In this document: one piece after another, positions 10,207 to 21,412 of the stretch | Position numbering within the stretch: the first letter of the stretch is position 1 | Layout of the letters: every line of letters begins with the position of its first letter | Origin: Limimaricola sp. | Lineage (GTDB): Bacteria > Pseudomonadota > Alphaproteobacteria > Rhodobacterales > Rhodobacteraceae | Assembly: GCF_016125575.1 (NCBI RefSeq) | Contig: NZ_WGLM01000005.1 | Coordinates: 682,001 to 746,000 of the forward strand | DNA length: 64,000 bases | Reading direction: 5' to 3' | Made by a program: the position numbers and the translations under genes | Notes under the pieces: model-generated | What the model saw: the letters and a program-made list of their open reading frames with translations, nothing else | Databases searched by the model: none | Told to the model about the DNA's origin: nothing

Positions 10207-11874
10207 TCAGCCCAGGCGGCTGACCACCACGGTAACCTCGGGCTTCTTGCCGATCTCGGCCTGCGCCGTCTGCCGCACGATACGCTTAAGCTCTTTCTCA
10301 AGCTTGGTCTCGTCCAGCAGCGTCTTGTCATCGGCGCGGTTGAGGAACTGGCTCAGGTCCTCTTCCAGCACGTCGACCAGCGCGGCATCGGACCGGCCGG
10401 TCACCGGCAGGCCCATCACCTCGCACCACGGATCGCCCAGCGGCTCGTCATTCTCGTCGATGATCAGCGTGACCGTCACATGCCCGTTCAGCGCCATGCG
10501 GATGCGGTCGCGCACCACGCCGTCCAGCGCGCCGATCTGCACCGTGCCATCAAGGTAGGTGCGCCCGGTCTCGACGTAGTCGACCACGCGCGGCGCATTG
10601 CCGGACAGGTCGATCATCATGCCGTTGACGGCCACGACGCCGGCCATGCCCTTGGACTGGGCAATCTTGACATGCTCGCGCAGGTGGCGGTGTTCGCCGT
10701 GCATGGGGATCAGAATCTGCGGCTGCACGATGGCGTGCATCGTCTCCAGGTCGGGCCGGTTCGCGTGGCCCGAGACGTGATAGCGCCCGCCCGCGTCATC
10801 GACCACGTCCACCCCCAGCTCGCTCAGCTGGTTCATGATGCGGATCACGCCGCGTTCATTGCCGGGGATCGTCTTGGAGGAAAAGAGGAACGTGTCCCCT
10901 TCCTTCAACCGCAGGCCAAGGTAGGGCCCCTGCGCCAGCTGCGCGCTGGCCGCGCGGCGCTCACCCTGGCTGCCGGTGACCAGCAATAGCAGGTGATCGC
11001 GCGGGATGGTCTGCGCGTCCTCGGGGCTGACCGTGGGCGGGAAATCGGTGAGAATACCCACCTCGACCGCCGCCTCGACCATGCGCCGCATCGCCCGGCC
11101 CAGCAGGCAGATAGACCGGCCGGCCTTGCTGGCGGCATAGGCCAGCGTCTTCAGCCGCGCGACGTTGGAGGCGAAGGTTGTGGCCACCACCATTCCCGTC
11201 GCCTCGCGCATCAGCGTTTCGACCTCGGGGGCCAGCGTCGCCTCGGACCGGCCGGGCAAGGGCGAAAAGACGTTGGTGGAATCGCAGACCAGCGCCTTGA
11301 CGCCGTCCTTGGCCACGCCCTCCCACAAGGCCCGGTCGAAGGGGTCGCCCAGCACCGGCGTCGTGTCGATCTTGAAATCGCCGGTATGGATCAGCCGCCC
11401 CTCGGGGCTGTCGATTACCAGCGCGGAACTTTCGGGAATGGAATGGCTGACCGGCAGGAAGCCCACGGTGAAGGGACCGGCCTTGATCGTCTCTGGCCAG
11501 ATGCTCGCCGTGGTCACCACCTTGGGCGGCAGACCATGCTCTTCCAGCTTGCGCCGCGCGATGTTGGCGGTGAAGGCCCGGGCATGAACAGGCGCGCCAA
11601 GGCGTTCCCAATAATGGCCGATGGCGCCGACATGGTCCTCGTGCGCGTGGGTGATGAAAATCGCCTCGATCCGGTCACGCCGCTCTTCCAGCCAGGCGAT
11701 ATCGGGCAGGATCAGGTCCACCCCCGGCGTGCCGTCCATGTCCGGGAAGGTCACGCCAAGGTCGACGACGATCAGCCGCTCGCGTTCCGGCGGGCCGAAG
11801 CCGTAGACATAGGCGTTCATGCCGATCTCGCCGGCGCCTCCTAGCGGCAGGTAGATCAGGCGGTCATGGCTCAT
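10207..11874 (-). CDS. rnj: Ribonuclease J
   Basis: A 555-residue metallo-beta-lactamase/beta-CASP ribonuclease with 5'-3' exonuclease and endonuclease activity in rRNA maturation and mRNA decay. The zinc motif THAHEDH is at residues 75-81, and HTGDFKID and the beta-CASP motifs (for example YHVSGHAN, PMHGEHRH) follow. Its ATG overlaps the coaX stop by four bases (ATGA), so it is the last gene of the long nuo-birA-coaX-rnj run. This order after nuoN is common in alphaproteobacteria. No clear intrinsic terminator was seen after it. Confidence 0.95.
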   Translation of the reverse strand: MSHDRLIYLPLGGAGEIGMNAYVYGFGPPERERLIVVDLGVTFPDMDGTPGVDLILPDIAWLEERRDRIEAIFITHAHEDHVGAIGHYWERLGAPVHARAFTANIARRKLEEHGLPPKVVTTASIWPETIKAGPFTVGFLPVSHSIPESSALVIDSPEGRLIHTGDFKIDTTPVLGDPFDRALWEGVAKDGVKALVCDSTNVFSPLPGRSEATLAPEVETLMREATGMVVATTFASNVARLKTLAYAASKAGRSICLLGRAMRRMVEAAVEVGILTDFPPTVSPEDAQTIPRDHLLLLVTGSQGERRAASAQLAQGPYLGLRLKEGDTFLFSSKTIPGNERGVIRIMNQLSELGVDVVDDAGGRYHVSGHANRPDLETMHAIVQPQILIPMHGEHRHLREHVKIAQSKGMAGVVAVNGMMIDLSGNAPRVVDYVETGRTYLDGTVQIGALDGVVRDRIRMALNGHVTVTLIIDENDEPLGDPWCEVMGLPVTGRSDAALVDVLEEDLSQFLNRADDKTLLDETKLEKELKRIVRQTAQAEIGKKPEVTVVVSRLG

Positions 11875-12644
11875 GCGTTTTCCTTGTTGAATTTGTGGAT
11901 CACGGTCAGGCCGTGCATCGTCAGGTCATCCTCGACCTTGTCGAACAGCACATCGCCCTGCGCGAAGAGGGATGCAAGCCCTCCGGTGCCAATGATTCGC
12001 ATCGGTCGGTCCCTTTCACCGACGATCCGGTCGCAGACACCGCGAACAAGGCCGACATAGCCCCAGAAGATGCCCGATTGCATGCAGGCGACGGTGTTTG
12101 TGCCGATCACCTGCTGCGGCTTGGTGACATCGACATGGGGCAGCGCGGCGGCGGCGCTATGCAGCGCCTCGAGGCTGGTATTGACGCCGGGCGCGATCAC
12201 GCCGCCCACGTAGGCGCCGTCATCATCCACCACGTCGAAGGTGGTGGCGGTGCCGAAATCCACCACGATCAGGTTGCCGCCATGCCGGTCAAATGCGCCG
12301 GCCGTGTTGACCAGCCGGTCGGGGCCGACGGCCGTGCCCGCATCCACCCGCGGGTCGACTGGCAACAGGCAATCGGGCTTGCCCACAACCAATGGACGGC
12401 AGTTGAAGTAGCGATCCGAGAGGACGCGCAGGTTGAAGACGACGCGCGGCACGGTGGAGGAGATGATCACCTCGTCGATCGTCACGTCCAGCTTGCGCGC
12501 GGCCATCAGCGTGGACAGCCAGACGAAATACTGGTCTGCCGTGCGCTGCCACTCGGTCGAGGTGCGCCAAGTGCCCAGAAACTGCTGCCCGTCCCAGACC
12601 GAGAAGACCGTGTTGGTGTTACCGCAATCAATGGCCAGAAGCAT
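11871..12644 (-). CDS. coaX: Type III pantothenate kinase
   Basis: A 257-residue ASKHA-fold kinase that phosphorylates pantothenate in the first step of coenzyme A synthesis. Motifs: DCGNTNT (6-12, phosphate 1), GPDRLVN (108-114) and DFGTATTFDVVD (129-140). ADP, phosphate and monovalent cation sites fit the type III class, which is insensitive to CoA feedback. It starts 12 bases after the birA stop and overlaps rnj, so all three are probably co-transcribed with the nuo operon. Confidence 0.95.
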   Translation of the reverse strand: MLLAIDCGNTNTVFSVWDGQQFLGTWRTSTEWQRTADQYFVWLSTLMAARKLDVTIDEVIISSTVPRVVFNLRVLSDRYFNCRPLVVGKPDCLLPVDPRVDAGTAVGPDRLVNTAGAFDRHGGNLIVVDFGTATTFDVVDDDGAYVGGVIAPGVNTSLEALHSAAAALPHVDVTKPQQVIGTNTVACMQSGIFWGYVGLVRGVCDRIVGERDRPMRIIGTGGLASLFAQGDVLFDKVEDDLTMHGLTVIHKFNKENA

Positions 12645-12655
12645 TGCCTGCCCTT

Positions 12656-13411
12656 TCAGAAATACACGTCCGCGGCGGGAATGACATGGCGCGTACCGCC
12701 CTCGCGCAGCACCAGCGCGCCGTCATCGTCCACCGTCTCGAAGATCCCGGTAATCTCGTCCCGCGCGGTGCGCGCTGTAATCGTCTCGCCCAGCCGCACC
12801 GCGTGGCGCAGCCAGTCGGCGCGGATGCGGGCAAACCCGAAGGTGCGCAGCTTGTCTTCCTGCGTGGCATAGGCACTGGCCAGCGTCGTCAGAAACACCT
12901 CCGGCGCCACCGACTCGCCCCCTTCGCCAAGAAGGCTGACCGGGGGAAAATCGCCTTTGGCCGCAACAGGCACAGTGACGAGGTTCACGCCAACACCGAT
13001 CGACAGCCAGTCGATAAACGGGCCGGTGCCCGCGCTTTCCAGCAGGATTCCCGCCACCTTGCCACCGGACAGCAGCACGTCATTGGGCCATTTAAGCCCC
13101 ATCAGCCCGCGGTCGACGTAAATCGCCAGCGCCTCGAACAGGGCATTGGCCGCAAGGAAAGACCGCCGAGCGGCCTCGGCCGGGGTGGCATCGGGATGAA
13201 AGACCAGCGTCGCGGCAAGGTTGCCCGCTGGATGCGCCCATGACCGGCCCCGTCGCCCGCGCGCGGCCGTCTGGTGGCGCGCCATGATCCAGGTGGGCCG
13301 GTCGATCAGGCCGGCGCGGCGCGCCGCCTCGGTCATGGTGCTGTCGACCTCGTCGAGGATGACGAGGTCATAGCCCTCGGGCCAGCCGTCCCGCTCGGCC
13401 TCAGTGGACAA
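12656..13411 (-). CDS. birA: Biotin--[acetyl-CoA-carboxylase] ligase, monofunctional
   Basis: About 251 residues. It activates biotin to biotinyl-AMP and attaches it to carboxyl-carrier lysines such as that of the methylcrotonyl-CoA carboxylase encoded at 34676. Motifs: EVDSTMTEA near the N-terminus, ARGRRGRSW (biotinyl-AMP loop) and [10 protein letters not shown]. There is no N-terminal HTH, so it is not a repressor. The start is uncertain: TTG at 13409-13411 overlaps the last codons of nuoN and is the best fit to family length; no ATG lies between it and the core. A longer frame reaches 13486 inside nuoN. In Paracoccus the last unidentified frame of the NQO cluster is also a BirA homologue. 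Confidence 0.9.
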   Translation of the reverse strand: MSTEAERDGWPEGYDLVILDEVDSTMTEAARRAGLIDRPTWIMARHQTAARGRRGRSWAHPAGNLAATLVFHPDATPAEAARRSFLAANALFEALAIYVDRGLMGLKWPNDVLLSGGKVAGILLESAGTGPFIDWLSIGVGVNLVTVPVAAKGDFPPVSLLGEGGESVAPEVFLTTLASAYATQEDKLRTFGFARIRADWLRHAVRLGETITARTARDEITGIFETVDDDGALVLREGGTRHVIPAADVYF

Positions 13412-14837
13412 GCGTCGCCGCCGCGGCCGCGGCCAGCGGCTCGATGCCAAAGAGGTTGACGACACCGAACACCATGATCGCAGCACTGCCCATCAGTGCA
13501 GTCCAGAGGACCGGCGACATCCGCCCGTCCAGCGCCTCGGTCTCGGCGCCGAAATACATGTAGTAGACGATGCGCAGGTAGTAGAACGCGCCGATCACGC
13601 TGGCGATCACGCCCGCCACGGCCAGCCAGCCGAGGTTGGCATCATAGGCGGCGCGCAGCACGTAGAACTTCCCGAAGAAACCCACCATCGGCGGCACGCC
13701 CGCGAGGCTGAAGAGCAGGACCAGCATCGCCAACGCACGCAGCGGTTCGCGCTTGGAATAAAGGCTTAGCGCCTTGATCTCGACCACCGGGCGGCCATCC
13801 TTCTCCATCGCCATGATGAAGGCGAAGGTGCCGATGTTCATCGTGACGTAGATCGCAAGGTAGATCAGCATCGCCTGCACACCGAAGGCAGATCCTGCCG
13901 CCAGCCCCATCAGCGCAAAGCCCATATGCGCGATCGAGGAATAGGCCATCAGCCGCTTGATATTCGTCTGGCCGATCGCGGCGATGGCGCCAAGGAACAT
14001 CGAGACGACCGAGAGAAAGGCCACGATCTGCTGCCATTCACCCACCACGCCACCGAAGGCATCGAAGACCACGCGGGCGAACAGGCCCATCGCGGCAACC
14101 TTGGGCGCGGTCGCGAAGAAGGCCGTCACCGGCGTGGGCGAGCCTTCGTAGACGTCCGGCGTCCACATGTGGAAGGGCGCGGCCGATACCTTGAAGGCAA
14201 AGCCCGAGATCAGGAAGACGAGGCCGAAGAGCAGGCCCAGCGACACCCCGCCCTGCGTGGCCGCAATGATGCCGGAAAACAGCGTCGTGCCCGCAAACCC
14301 GTAGGTCAGCGACGCGCCGTAAAGCAGCAGGCCCGAGGATAGCGCGCCGAGGATGAAGTATTTCAGCCCGGCCTCAGTCGATTTCACGCTGTCGCGCCGC
14401 AGGCTGGCCACCACGTAAAGCGCCAGCGATTGCAGCTCCAGCCCCATGTAGAGGGCCATCAGGTCGCCCGCGCTGACCATCACCATCATGCCGACCACGG
14501 CAAGTGCCACGAGGATGGGGTATTCAAACCGCAGCAGTCCCCGGCGCTCCATGTAGCCTTGGCTCATCACCAGGACCGCAGCGGCGGAAAGCAGGATCGT
14601 CACCTTGGCGAAGCGGGCAAATCCGTCGGCGATGAACATGCCATCGAAGGCCGTCACGCGGTCGCCGCCTGTCGTCCCGATCCAAATCGCCAACAGGACA
14701 AACACGCCGCCCGTCAGCCATGTCAGCAGGCTCGCGGTGTCGTCCTTGCCGGTATAGACCGCGCCCAGAAGCGCCAGCATCGCGTAAAGCGCCAGCAGGA
14801 TCTCCGGCAGGACAATGGTAAGATCGGCGGACATCAT
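13401..14837 (-). CDS. nuoN: NADH-quinone oxidoreductase subunit N
   Basis: A 478-residue antiporter-like membrane subunit of complex I (about 14 transmembrane helices) that contributes to proton pumping. It contains the Mrp-type core with [31 protein letters not shown] and [14 protein letters not shown]. Two adjacent ATGs (14835-14837 and 14832-14834) are possible; the second lies a better distance from an AAGG site. The gap to nuoM is 12 bases. Its 3' end overlaps the birA start. Confidence 0.95.
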   Translation of the reverse strand: MMSADLTIVLPEILLALYAMLALLGAVYTGKDDTASLLTWLTGGVFVLLAIWIGTTGGDRVTAFDGMFIADGFARFAKVTILLSAAAVLVMSQGYMERRGLLRFEYPILVALAVVGMMVMVSAGDLMALYMGLELQSLALYVVASLRRDSVKSTEAGLKYFILGALSSGLLLYGASLTYGFAGTTLFSGIIAATQGGVSLGLLFGLVFLISGFAFKVSAAPFHMWTPDVYEGSPTPVTAFFATAPKVAAMGLFARVVFDAFGGVVGEWQQIVAFLSVVSMFLGAIAAIGQTNIKRLMAYSSIAHMGFALMGLAAGSAFGVQAMLIYLAIYVTMNIGTFAFIMAMEKDGRPVVEIKALSLYSKREPLRALAMLVLLFSLAGVPPMVGFFGKFYVLRAAYDANLGWLAVAGVIASVIGAFYYLRIVYYMYFGAETEALDGRMSPVLWTALMGSAAIMVFGVVNLFGIEPLAAAAAATLVH

Positions 14838-14849
14838 CGGCCTTGCTCC

Positions 14850-16391
14850 TTAATTCGCGGCAACCGCGTTCGACGCGGCGTAGTCGGCCAGCGAGGCCTG
14901 GACCTGCGTGCTCAGCCCATGCGTCGCCGGACCGATGATATCGGTGACCAGCGCCGGATAGACACCCAGCAGCAGCGTCATCGCGACCAGCGGGGCGAAG
15001 ATCAGCTTCTCGCGCGCGTTCATGTCGGTGATCGACTTCAGGCTTTCCTTGATCAGGTCACCGAACACCACCCGGCGATAGAGCCACAGCGCGTAGGAGG
15101 CCGACAGGATCACGCCCGAGGTCGCGACCGCGGCCACCCAGGTATTGACCTGGAAGATGCCCATCAGCGTCAGGAACTCACCGATGAAGCCGCTGGTGCC
15201 GGGCAGGCCCACGTTGGCCATGGTGAAAAACATGAAGACCAGCGCATAGGCGGGCATCCGGTTCACCAAGCCGCCATAGGCGTCGATCTCGCGCGTGTGC
15301 ATCCGGTCGTAGATGACGCCGACGCAGAGGAAGAGTGCGCCCGAGACAAAGCCATGGCTGAGCATCTGGAAGATCGCGCCATCAAGGCCCTGCTGGTTCA
15401 TCGCGAAGATGCCCATCGTGACATAGCCCATGTGCGCGACCGACGAATAGGCGATCAGCTTTTTCATGTCTTCCTGCACCAGCGCGACCAGCGAGGTGTA
15501 GACGATGGCGATGGCGCTGAGCCACAGGACCAGCGGCCCCATCACCTCGGACCCCACGGGGAACATCGGCAGGCTGAACCGCAGGAAGCCGTAACCGCCC
15601 ATCTTCAGCAGGATCGCGGCCAGCACGACCGACCCGGCGGTCGGCGCCTGCACGTGCGCGTCGGGCAGCCAGGTATGGACCGGCCACATCGGCATCTTCA
15701 CCGCGAAACTTGCGAAGAACGCGAGCCAAAGCAGCGTCTGCATCCCACCATGGAAGTGCAGCCCCAGCAGATTGAAATCGGCGGAGGGGAACTTGTAGGT
15801 CATCAGCGTCGGGATGTCGGCGGTCCCGGCCATCGCGATCATCGCGACGATAGCCACCAGCATCAGCACAGAGCCCAGGAAGGTGTAGAGGAAGAACTTG
15901 AAGCTCGCGTAGATCCGGTCCTTGCCGCCCCAGATGCCGATGATCAGGAACATCGGGATCAGGCCCGCCTCGAAGAACAGGTAGAACAGCACGAGGTCCA
16001 GCGCCATGAAGACGCCGAGCATCAGCGTTTCCAGCACGAGGAAGGCGATCATGTATTCCTTCACGCGCGTTTCCACGTTCCAGCAAGCGCCGATGACCAG
16101 CGGCATCAGGAACGTGGTCAGCATCACGAAGAGAACAGAGATGCCATCGACCCCCATCTTGTAATGCAGGCCCAGCAGCCATGTCCGGTCCTCGACGAAC
16201 TGAAAGCCGGCTTGATTGGGCTCGAACTCGAACAGGATGAAAAGCGAAATCAGGAACACCACAACGGTCGCGGCCAGTGCCACGCGCTTGGCGTTCATCT
16301 GCGCCGCGTGGTCGTCGCCGCGCAGGAACAGCGCCAGGATCGCGGCGGCCAGCAGCGGGATGAACGTGGTGATGGAAAGAATGCTGCTCAT
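14850..16391 (-). CDS. nuoM: NADH-quinone oxidoreductase subunit M
   Basis: A 513-residue antiporter-like proton-pumping subunit of complex I with about 14 transmembrane helices. Characteristic stretches are [51 protein letters not shown] and [16 protein letters not shown]. The start is the ATG at 16389-16391, overlapping the nuoL stop by one base (TGATG); a GTG just upstream (16394) is possible but less likely. The long frame on the opposite strand (14430-16478) is a shadow. Confidence 0.95.
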   Translation of the reverse strand: MSSILSITTFIPLLAAAILALFLRGDDHAAQMNAKRVALAATVVVFLISLFILFEFEPNQAGFQFVEDRTWLLGLHYKMGVDGISVLFVMLTTFLMPLVIGACWNVETRVKEYMIAFLVLETLMLGVFMALDLVLFYLFFEAGLIPMFLIIGIWGGKDRIYASFKFFLYTFLGSVLMLVAIVAMIAMAGTADIPTLMTYKFPSADFNLLGLHFHGGMQTLLWLAFFASFAVKMPMWPVHTWLPDAHVQAPTAGSVVLAAILLKMGGYGFLRFSLPMFPVGSEVMGPLVLWLSAIAIVYTSLVALVQEDMKKLIAYSSVAHMGYVTMGIFAMNQQGLDGAIFQMLSHGFVSGALFLCVGVIYDRMHTREIDAYGGLVNRMPAYALVFMFFTMANVGLPGTSGFIGEFLTLMGIFQVNTWVAAVATSGVILSASYALWLYRRVVFGDLIKESLKSITDMNAREKLIFAPLVAMTLLLGVYPALVTDIIGPATHGLSTQVQASLADYAASNAVAAN

Positions 16392-18484
16392 CACTGCGCC
16401 CCCCCAAGCGAGATGACCCCGGTGATCGAGATCCAGGTCAGGATCGCGGTGATGCCCAGCACCATGGCGAAGGCATAGGTGAAGATGTAGCCAGACTGCG
16501 CACGTCCTGCCAGGCGGGTCAGATAGGGCACGATGCCAAGGGCCACACCGTTGATGCCGCCGTCGATGATCTTGCCGTCACCCTCTTTCCACAGGAAGCG
16601 CCCCAGCGCCTTGACCGGCCGCACGAAGACAAAGTCGTAGATCTCGTCGAAATACCACTTGTTGAGCAGGAAGAGGTAAAGCGGTCGCTGCGCCTCTGCC
16701 AGCTTGGCAGGCAGGTCGGGCCGGCGGATATACATCTGGAAGGCCAGCAGGAAACCCGCCAGCATCGCGATGAACGGGCTGATCTTGACCCATGTCGGCG
16801 CCTCGTGCGCCGTCTCCAGCACGTGGTTGTCCGGGCCCATGAAGATCGCGCCCTGCAGGGCCGCGGCGGGTGCCTCGGCGGTGGTCTCGGCCGTCGTCTC
16901 GGCCTTGGCGCCACCCTCGGCGCTGGCGGCCTCGTGGGTTTCGGGCATCGCGAAGAAGGCGGTCATCTTGGCATGGTCACCGAAGAACGAATTGTACCAG
17001 ACCATCCCCGAAAACGCCGCGCCAATCGCCAGCACACCCAGCGGGATCAGCATGTTCAGCGGGCTTTCATGCGCATGGTCATGCGTATGGGCGTTGCCCT
17101 TTTGCGGACCGTAGAAGGTCATGAACATCAGCCGCCAGCTGTAGAAGGCGGTGAAGGCCGCCGCGATGACCAGCGTCCAGAAGGCAAAGCCCGATCCACT
17201 GGCCCAAGCGCTTTCGATGATCGCGTCCTTCGACAGGAACCCGGCAAAGCCGATCGGCAGGCCGAAGATTTCTTTCGAGAACGGGATGCCAACGCCGGTG
17301 ATCGCCAGCGTGCCGATCATCATCGCCCAGAAGGTGAAGGGGATCTTCTTGCGCAGGCCGCCGTAGTTGCGCATGTCCTGCTCGTGATGCATCGCGTGGA
17401 TGACCGAGCCTGCACCGAGGAACAACATCGCCTTGAAGAAGGCGTGCGTCAGCAGGTGGAACATCGCCGCGCCATAGACGCCCGCGCCGGCGGCGACGAA
17501 CATATAGCCCAGCTGCGAGCAGGTCGAATAGGCGATCACGCGCTTGATGTCGTTCTGCACAAGGCCGATGGTGGCCGCGAAGAACGCCGTCGCGCCGCCG
17601 ATCCACAGGATCATTTCCTTGGCTTGCGGCGCGTATTCCATCAGCGGCGACATCCGGCAGACAAGGAACACGCCAGCCGTCACCATCGTGGCGGCGTGGA
17701 TCAGCGCGGAAACAGGCGTGGGGCCTTCCATCGCGTCGGGCAGCCATGTGTGCAGGAACAGCTGCGCGGACTTGCCCATCGCGCCGATGAACAGCAGCAC
17801 GCCCAGCAGGTTCGCGGCGTTCCACGTGGTCCAGAGGAAATGCAGGTCGGTCGTCGCCAGCTTGGGCGCCGCGGCAAAGACATCATCCATGCGGATCGAG
17901 TCGGTCAGGTAGAACAGGCCGAAGATGCCCAGCGCAAAGCCGAAATCGCCCACCCGGTTGACGACGAAGGCCTTGATCGCGGCGGCACTGGCCGAGGGCT
18001 TGCGATAATAGAAACCGATCAGCAGGTACGAGGCGAGGCCCACGCCCTCCCAGCCGAAGAACATTTGCACCAGGTTGTCGGCTGTCACCAGCATCAGCAT
18101 CGCGAAGGTAAAGAGCGACAGGTAGGCGAAGAAGCGAGCCTTGTAGGTGCCCTGCTCGCCGAAGTTCTCGTCATGGGCCATGTAGCCGAACGAGTAGAGG
18201 TGGACGAGCGCCGAGACGGTGGTCACCACGATCAGCATGATCGCCGTAAGCCGGTCTAGGCGGATCGCCCAGGAGGTATCGAGGCTGCCGGACTGGATCC
18301 AGCGCAGGATCTCGATGTGCTGGGTCACACCGTCGAAGGACAGGAAGATGACCCACGACAGCAGGCACGACAGGAACAGAAGGCCCGTCGTCAGCCACTG
18401 GGCTGCCGTCTCGCCAATCCATTTCCAGCCGAAACCGGCGATGATGGCCCCGATCAGGGGGGCGAACAGGATGATCGTTGCCAT
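16391..18484 (-). CDS. nuoL: NADH-quinone oxidoreductase subunit L
   Basis: A 697-residue distal antiporter-like subunit of complex I, including the long lateral helix that couples the pump modules. Motifs: [57 protein letters not shown] and [17 protein letters not shown] hydrophilic loop with HTHDHAHES and an Ala/Glu-rich insert ([20 protein letters not shown]) precedes the C-terminal lateral helix and final membrane segment. The insert is low-complexity and probably variable between relatives. Gap to nuoK is five bases. Confidence 0.95.
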   Translation of the reverse strand: MATIILFAPLIGAIIAGFGWKWIGETAAQWLTTGLLFLSCLLSWVIFLSFDGVTQHIEILRWIQSGSLDTSWAIRLDRLTAIMLIVVTTVSALVHLYSFGYMAHDENFGEQGTYKARFFAYLSLFTFAMLMLVTADNLVQMFFGWEGVGLASYLLIGFYYRKPSASAAAIKAFVVNRVGDFGFALGIFGLFYLTDSIRMDDVFAAAPKLATTDLHFLWTTWNAANLLGVLLFIGAMGKSAQLFLHTWLPDAMEGPTPVSALIHAATMVTAGVFLVCRMSPLMEYAPQAKEMILWIGGATAFFAATIGLVQNDIKRVIAYSTCSQLGYMFVAAGAGVYGAAMFHLLTHAFFKAMLFLGAGSVIHAMHHEQDMRNYGGLRKKIPFTFWAMMIGTLAITGVGIPFSKEIFGLPIGFAGFLSKDAIIESAWASGSGFAFWTLVIAAAFTAFYSWRLMFMTFYGPQKGNAHTHDHAHESPLNMLIPLGVLAIGAAFSGMVWYNSFFGDHAKMTAFFAMPETHEAASAEGGAKAETTAETTAEAPAAALQGAIFMGPDNHVLETAHEAPTWVKISPFIAMLAGFLLAFQMYIRRPDLPAKLAEAQRPLYLFLLNKWYFDEIYDFVFVRPVKALGRFLWKEGDGKIIDGGINGVALGIVPYLTRLAGRAQSGYIFTYAFAMVLGITAILTWISITGVISLGGAQ

Positions 18485-18489
18485 GAAAT

Positions 18490-18795
18490 TCAGCCCTTCA
18501 TCACGTTGACGTCTTCAACGTCGATGGTTCCGCGCGTGCGGAAGAAGCAGACGAGGATTGCAAGGCCAATCGCGGCCTCCGCGGCGGCGACAGTCAGCAC
18601 GAACAGGGTAAAGACCTGCCCCGCCAGATCGCCGAGATAGGCCGAGAAGGCCACGAAATTGATGTTCACCGCGAGCAGCATCAACTCGATGCTCATCAGC
18701 AGGATGATGATGTTCTTGCGGTTGAGGAACAGCCCGAAGATGCCAATGACGAACAGCGCCGCCGCCACCGTGAGGTAATGTTCAAGTCCGATCAT
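18490..18795 (-). CDS. nuoK: NADH-quinone oxidoreductase subunit K
   Basis: A 101-residue, three-helix membrane subunit of complex I (ND4L equivalent). It begins [20 protein letters not shown] and contains the conserved membrane glutamates in [13 protein letters not shown] and [12 protein letters not shown], needed for proton transfer. It is separated from nuoJ by 55 bases holding an inverted repeat. Confidence 0.95.
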   Translation of the reverse strand: MIGLEHYLTVAAALFVIGIFGLFLNRKNIIILLMSIELMLLAVNINFVAFSAYLGDLAGQVFTLFVLTVAAAEAAIGLAILVCFFRTRGTIDVEDVNVMKG

Positions 18796-18821
18796 CGGAT
18801 CGCTTCCTTCCTTCCCGTTTC

Positions 18822-18848
18822 CCGGGCCACGCGCGTGCCCCGGCCCGG
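18822..18848. repeat. Inverted repeat between nuoJ and nuoK
   Basis: Arms CCGGGCC (18822-18828) and GGCCCGG (18842-18848) enclose a 13-base loop that itself contains the palindrome CACGCGCGTG. The RNA would form a strong hairpin between two coding regions, possibly an mRNA processing or stability element. No T run follows, so it is not an intrinsic terminator. Confidence 0.45.
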
Positions 18849-18850
18849 CA

Positions 18851-19456
18851 TCAAAGCCCCTGACCGGGCTTGACGTCTTTCAGTTCCATGGCGAGGGCCG
18901 GGTCGCGCATCATCTGCGCGACGGGGCTTTGACGCTTGATGTCCACGCGGTGGCGCAGCGTCAGAACGATCGCCCCGATCATCGCCACCAGCAGGATCAG
19001 GCCCGCCAACTGGAACAGGATCAGGTATTTGTCATAAATCAGCATCCCCAGCGCGGCGGTGTTGGTGGCCGTGCCGACGGGCGCCAGAATCCGGCCCTGA
19101 TAGCCGTCCGAAAAGCCCCACACGCCCAATGCCAGCGCCAGCTGCATCAGGATGATCACCCCGATCAGCAGCGCCAACGGCATGTATTTCGACATCTCGG
19201 CCTTCAGCTCGGCGAAATCGACGTCAAGCATCATCACGACGAACAGGAACAACACCGCGACCGCGCCCACGTAGACGATCATCAAAAGCATCGCCACGAA
19301 TTCCGCACCCAGAAGCACGAACAGCCCCGCCGCCGACAGGAACGACAGGATCAGCCACAGCACCGAATGCACCGGGTTGCGACTGATCACGGTCATCAAC
19401 CCGCCCAGAAGCGTACTGACGGCAAAGGCATAAAAGGTGAAGAGGACGACTGTCAT
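18851..19456 (-). CDS. nuoJ: NADH-quinone oxidoreductase subunit J
   Basis: A 201-residue membrane subunit of complex I (ND6 equivalent) with five predicted helices. It starts [20 protein letters not shown] and contains [20 protein letters not shown] and the pi-bulge helix segment [20 protein letters not shown]. The ATG overlaps the stop of the upstream carboxymuconolactone decarboxylase-like gene (ATGA), so the two are translationally coupled. Confidence 0.95.
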   Translation of the reverse strand: MTVVLFTFYAFAVSTLLGGLMTVISRNPVHSVLWLILSFLSAAGLFVLLGAEFVAMLLMIVYVGAVAVLFLFVVMMLDVDFAELKAEMSKYMPLALLIGVIILMQLALALGVWGFSDGYQGRILAPVGTATNTAALGMLIYDKYLILFQLAGLILLVAMIGAIVLTLRHRVDIKRQSPVAQMMRDPALAMELKDVKPGQGL

Positions 19457-19863
19457 GCGTCTGATTCCTTGTCGTTTTCTTCGTCAAGCACCTCGGTGGC
19501 CAGCGTCATTGCGCGGGTCATCGCCGGGATGCCGCCGAACATGCCCATCTGGGCAATGGTCTCGGCAATCTCCTGGCGCGTCGCGCCGGCCTCGGTCAGA
19601 TGGCGCACGGTCAGGCGGATCTGCGCCTCGGCCTGTGCGCCCAGCACCGTCAGCCCCGCCAACGTCAGCAAAAGCCGCGTCTTGGCGTCCAGCCCTTGCG
19701 GGTTCAGTCCCTTGCCGAAGAACTGCTCCATCATCTCCTTGGGCATAGTCGGCCACAGCGCCTCGAACCCCTTGGGCGTCAGCGCGCCAAGGGCCGGGTT
19801 GAGCGCCTTGGCCCAATCCTGCCCCATCCGGGTCATCGCCGCGAAGAAGTCGGGATCGCTCAT
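19453..19863 (-). CDS. Carboxymuconolactone decarboxylase-like protein without cysteines, within nuo operon
   Basis: A 136-residue all-helical protein. The block [20 protein letters not shown] followed by [20 protein letters not shown] and a C-terminal [20 protein letters not shown] is the CMD/AhpD-fold pattern. AhpD-type peroxidases depend on a CxxC pair; this protein has no cysteine at all, so it is unlikely to be a thiol peroxidase, and it also lacks a clear decarboxylase assignment. Its start overlaps the nuoI stop and its stop overlaps the nuoJ start (both ATGA), so it is made in step with complex I subunits. Function in complex I biogenesis or an unrelated reaction is unknown. Confidence 0.85.
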   Translation of the reverse strand: MSDPDFFAAMTRMGQDWAKALNPALGALTPKGFEALWPTMPKEMMEQFFGKGLNPQGLDAKTRLLLTLAGLTVLGAQAEAQIRLTVRHLTEAGATRQEIAETIAQMGMFGGIPAMTRAMTLATEVLDEENDKESDA

Positions 19864-20354
19864 CGGTAGGGCGCGTCCAGTTCAAGGTTGCGGGCAATCT
19901 CGGATTCCCATCTGTCGCCGTTGGCCAGAAGCTTGGCCTTGTCGTAAAACAGCTCTTCGCGGGTCTCGGTCGAGAACTCGAAATTCGGCCCCTCGACGAT
20001 GGCATCGACCGGGCAGGCCTCCTGGCAGAAGCCGCAATAGATGCATTTCGTCATGTCGATGTCGTAGCGCGTGGTGCGGCGGCTGCCGTCCTCACGCGGT
20101 TCGGCGTCGATGGTGATGGCCTGCGCGGGGCAGATCGCCTCGCAAAGCTTGCAGGCGATGCAGCGTTCCTCGCCGTTGGGATAGCGACGCAGGGCGTGTT
20201 CGCCCCGGAACCGCGGCGACAACGGGCCCTTCTCGTGCGGGTAGTTCACAGTAGCCTTGGGGGCGAAGAAGTATTTCATCCCCAGCTTGAAGCCGGCCAG
20301 AAAGTCCTGCAGCAGGAAGTATTTGGCGGCGCGGGTATAGTCGAACTGGCTCAT
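19860..20354 (-). CDS. nuoI: NADH-quinone oxidoreductase subunit I
   Basis: A 164-residue peripheral-arm subunit (TYKY) that holds two [4Fe-4S] clusters (N6a and N6b) passing electrons to NuoB. The two ferredoxin motifs are [12 protein letters not shown] and [12 protein letters not shown]. The N-terminus [20 protein letters not shown] anchors it to the membrane arm. The ATG at 20354 lies one base from the nuoH stop; the longer frame to 20423 runs back into nuoH and was rejected. Confidence 0.96.
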   Translation of the reverse strand: MSQFDYTRAAKYFLLQDFLAGFKLGMKYFFAPKATVNYPHEKGPLSPRFRGEHALRRYPNGEERCIACKLCEAICPAQAITIDAEPREDGSRRTTRYDIDMTKCIYCGFCQEACPVDAIVEGPNFEFSTETREELFYDKAKLLANGDRWESEIARNLELDAPYR

Positions 20355-20355
20355 C

Positions 20356-21396
20356 TCAGCCTCCCATCGCCCAGCGGGCCCAGAACCCGCCAAGAACTTC
20401 GAATTTCGCAAGGAACGCCACAAGCACGACCCAGGCCAGCGACATCGGCAGGAACACCTTCCAGCCCAGCCGCATCAGCTGGTCGTAGCGGTAGCGGGGC
20501 GTGATCGCCTTGACCATCGAGAAGATGAAGAAGGCAAAGGCCATCTTCAGCACCATCCACAGCACGCCGTCGGGCAGGCCGGGAATGGGCGACAGCCAGC
20601 CGCCAAGGAACAGCAGGCTGACCAGCGCGCACATCAGCACCACCGCCATCAGCTCGCCGATCATGAAGAGAAGGAAGGGCGTGCTGGAATATTCCACCTG
20701 GTAGCCCGCCACTAGTTCCGATTCAGCTTCCGGCAGGTCGAAGGGCGGGCGGTTCGTCTCGGCCAGCGCCGAGATGAAGAACAGGAACACCATCGGGAAA
20801 TGTGGCAGCCAGTACCAGTTGAACAGGCCCCAGTTGCCCTTCTGCGCCGCGACGATATCGCCGAAGTTCATGCTGCCGGTCGAGATGATCACGCCGATGA
20901 TGATCAGGCCAAGCGACACCTCGTAGGAGATCATCTGCGCTGCGGATCGAAGGCTGCCCAGGAACGGGTATTTCGAGTTCGACGCCCAGCCGCCCATGAT
21001 CACGCCGTACACTTCCAGCGACGAGACCGCGAAGATGTAAAGAATCGCCACGTTGATATTGGCAACCTGCCAACCCGCGCTGAACGGGATCACTGCCCAG
21101 GCGATGACCGCCAGCACGAAGGAAATCATCGGCGCAAGAAAGAACACCGCCTTGTCGGCGCCCGCAGGCACCACGATTTCCTTGACGATGTACTTGAGGA
21201 AGTCGGCAAAGCTTTGCAGCAGGCCAAACACGCCCACCACGTTGGGCCCGCGCCGCATCTGCACGGCGGCCCAGATCTTGCGGTCAGCGTACATCAGAAA
21301 GGCCAACGCGACCAGCAGCGGGACCAGCACCAGCAGGCACTCGCCCAGTATCATCAGCACGATCCCGAGGTTCGTCTGGGTGAAGAAATGCACCAT
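20356..21396 (-). CDS. nuoH: NADH-quinone oxidoreductase subunit H
   Basis: A 346-residue membrane subunit of complex I (ND1 equivalent, about eight helices) that forms part of the quinone chamber. Signatures: [56 protein letters not shown] and [20 protein letters not shown]. It is separated from the upstream lipoprotein gene by 16 bases. Confidence 0.96.
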   Translation of the reverse strand: MVHFFTQTNLGIVLMILGECLLVLVPLLVALAFLMYADRKIWAAVQMRRGPNVVGVFGLLQSFADFLKYIVKEIVVPAGADKAVFFLAPMISFVLAVIAWAVIPFSAGWQVANINVAILYIFAVSSLEVYGVIMGGWASNSKYPFLGSLRSAAQMISYEVSLGLIIIGVIISTGSMNFGDIVAAQKGNWGLFNWYWLPHFPMVFLFFISALAETNRPPFDLPEAESELVAGYQVEYSSTPFLLFMIGELMAVVLMCALVSLLFLGGWLSPIPGLPDGVLWMVLKMAFAFFIFSMVKAITPRYRYDQLMRLGWKVFLPMSLAWVVLVAFLAKFEVLGGFWARWAMGG

Positions 21397-21412
21397 GGTC
21401 GTCCCCTTGGCC

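Noticed and set aside
14430-16478. 682-residue plus-strand frame over nuoM and nuoN
   Set aside because: His/Gln/Arg/Asp-rich composition typical of antisense readings of membrane proteins; nuoM and nuoN on the minus strand are certain.
16805-18259. 484-residue plus-strand frame over nuoL
   Set aside because: Same antisense signature; no recognisable domain.
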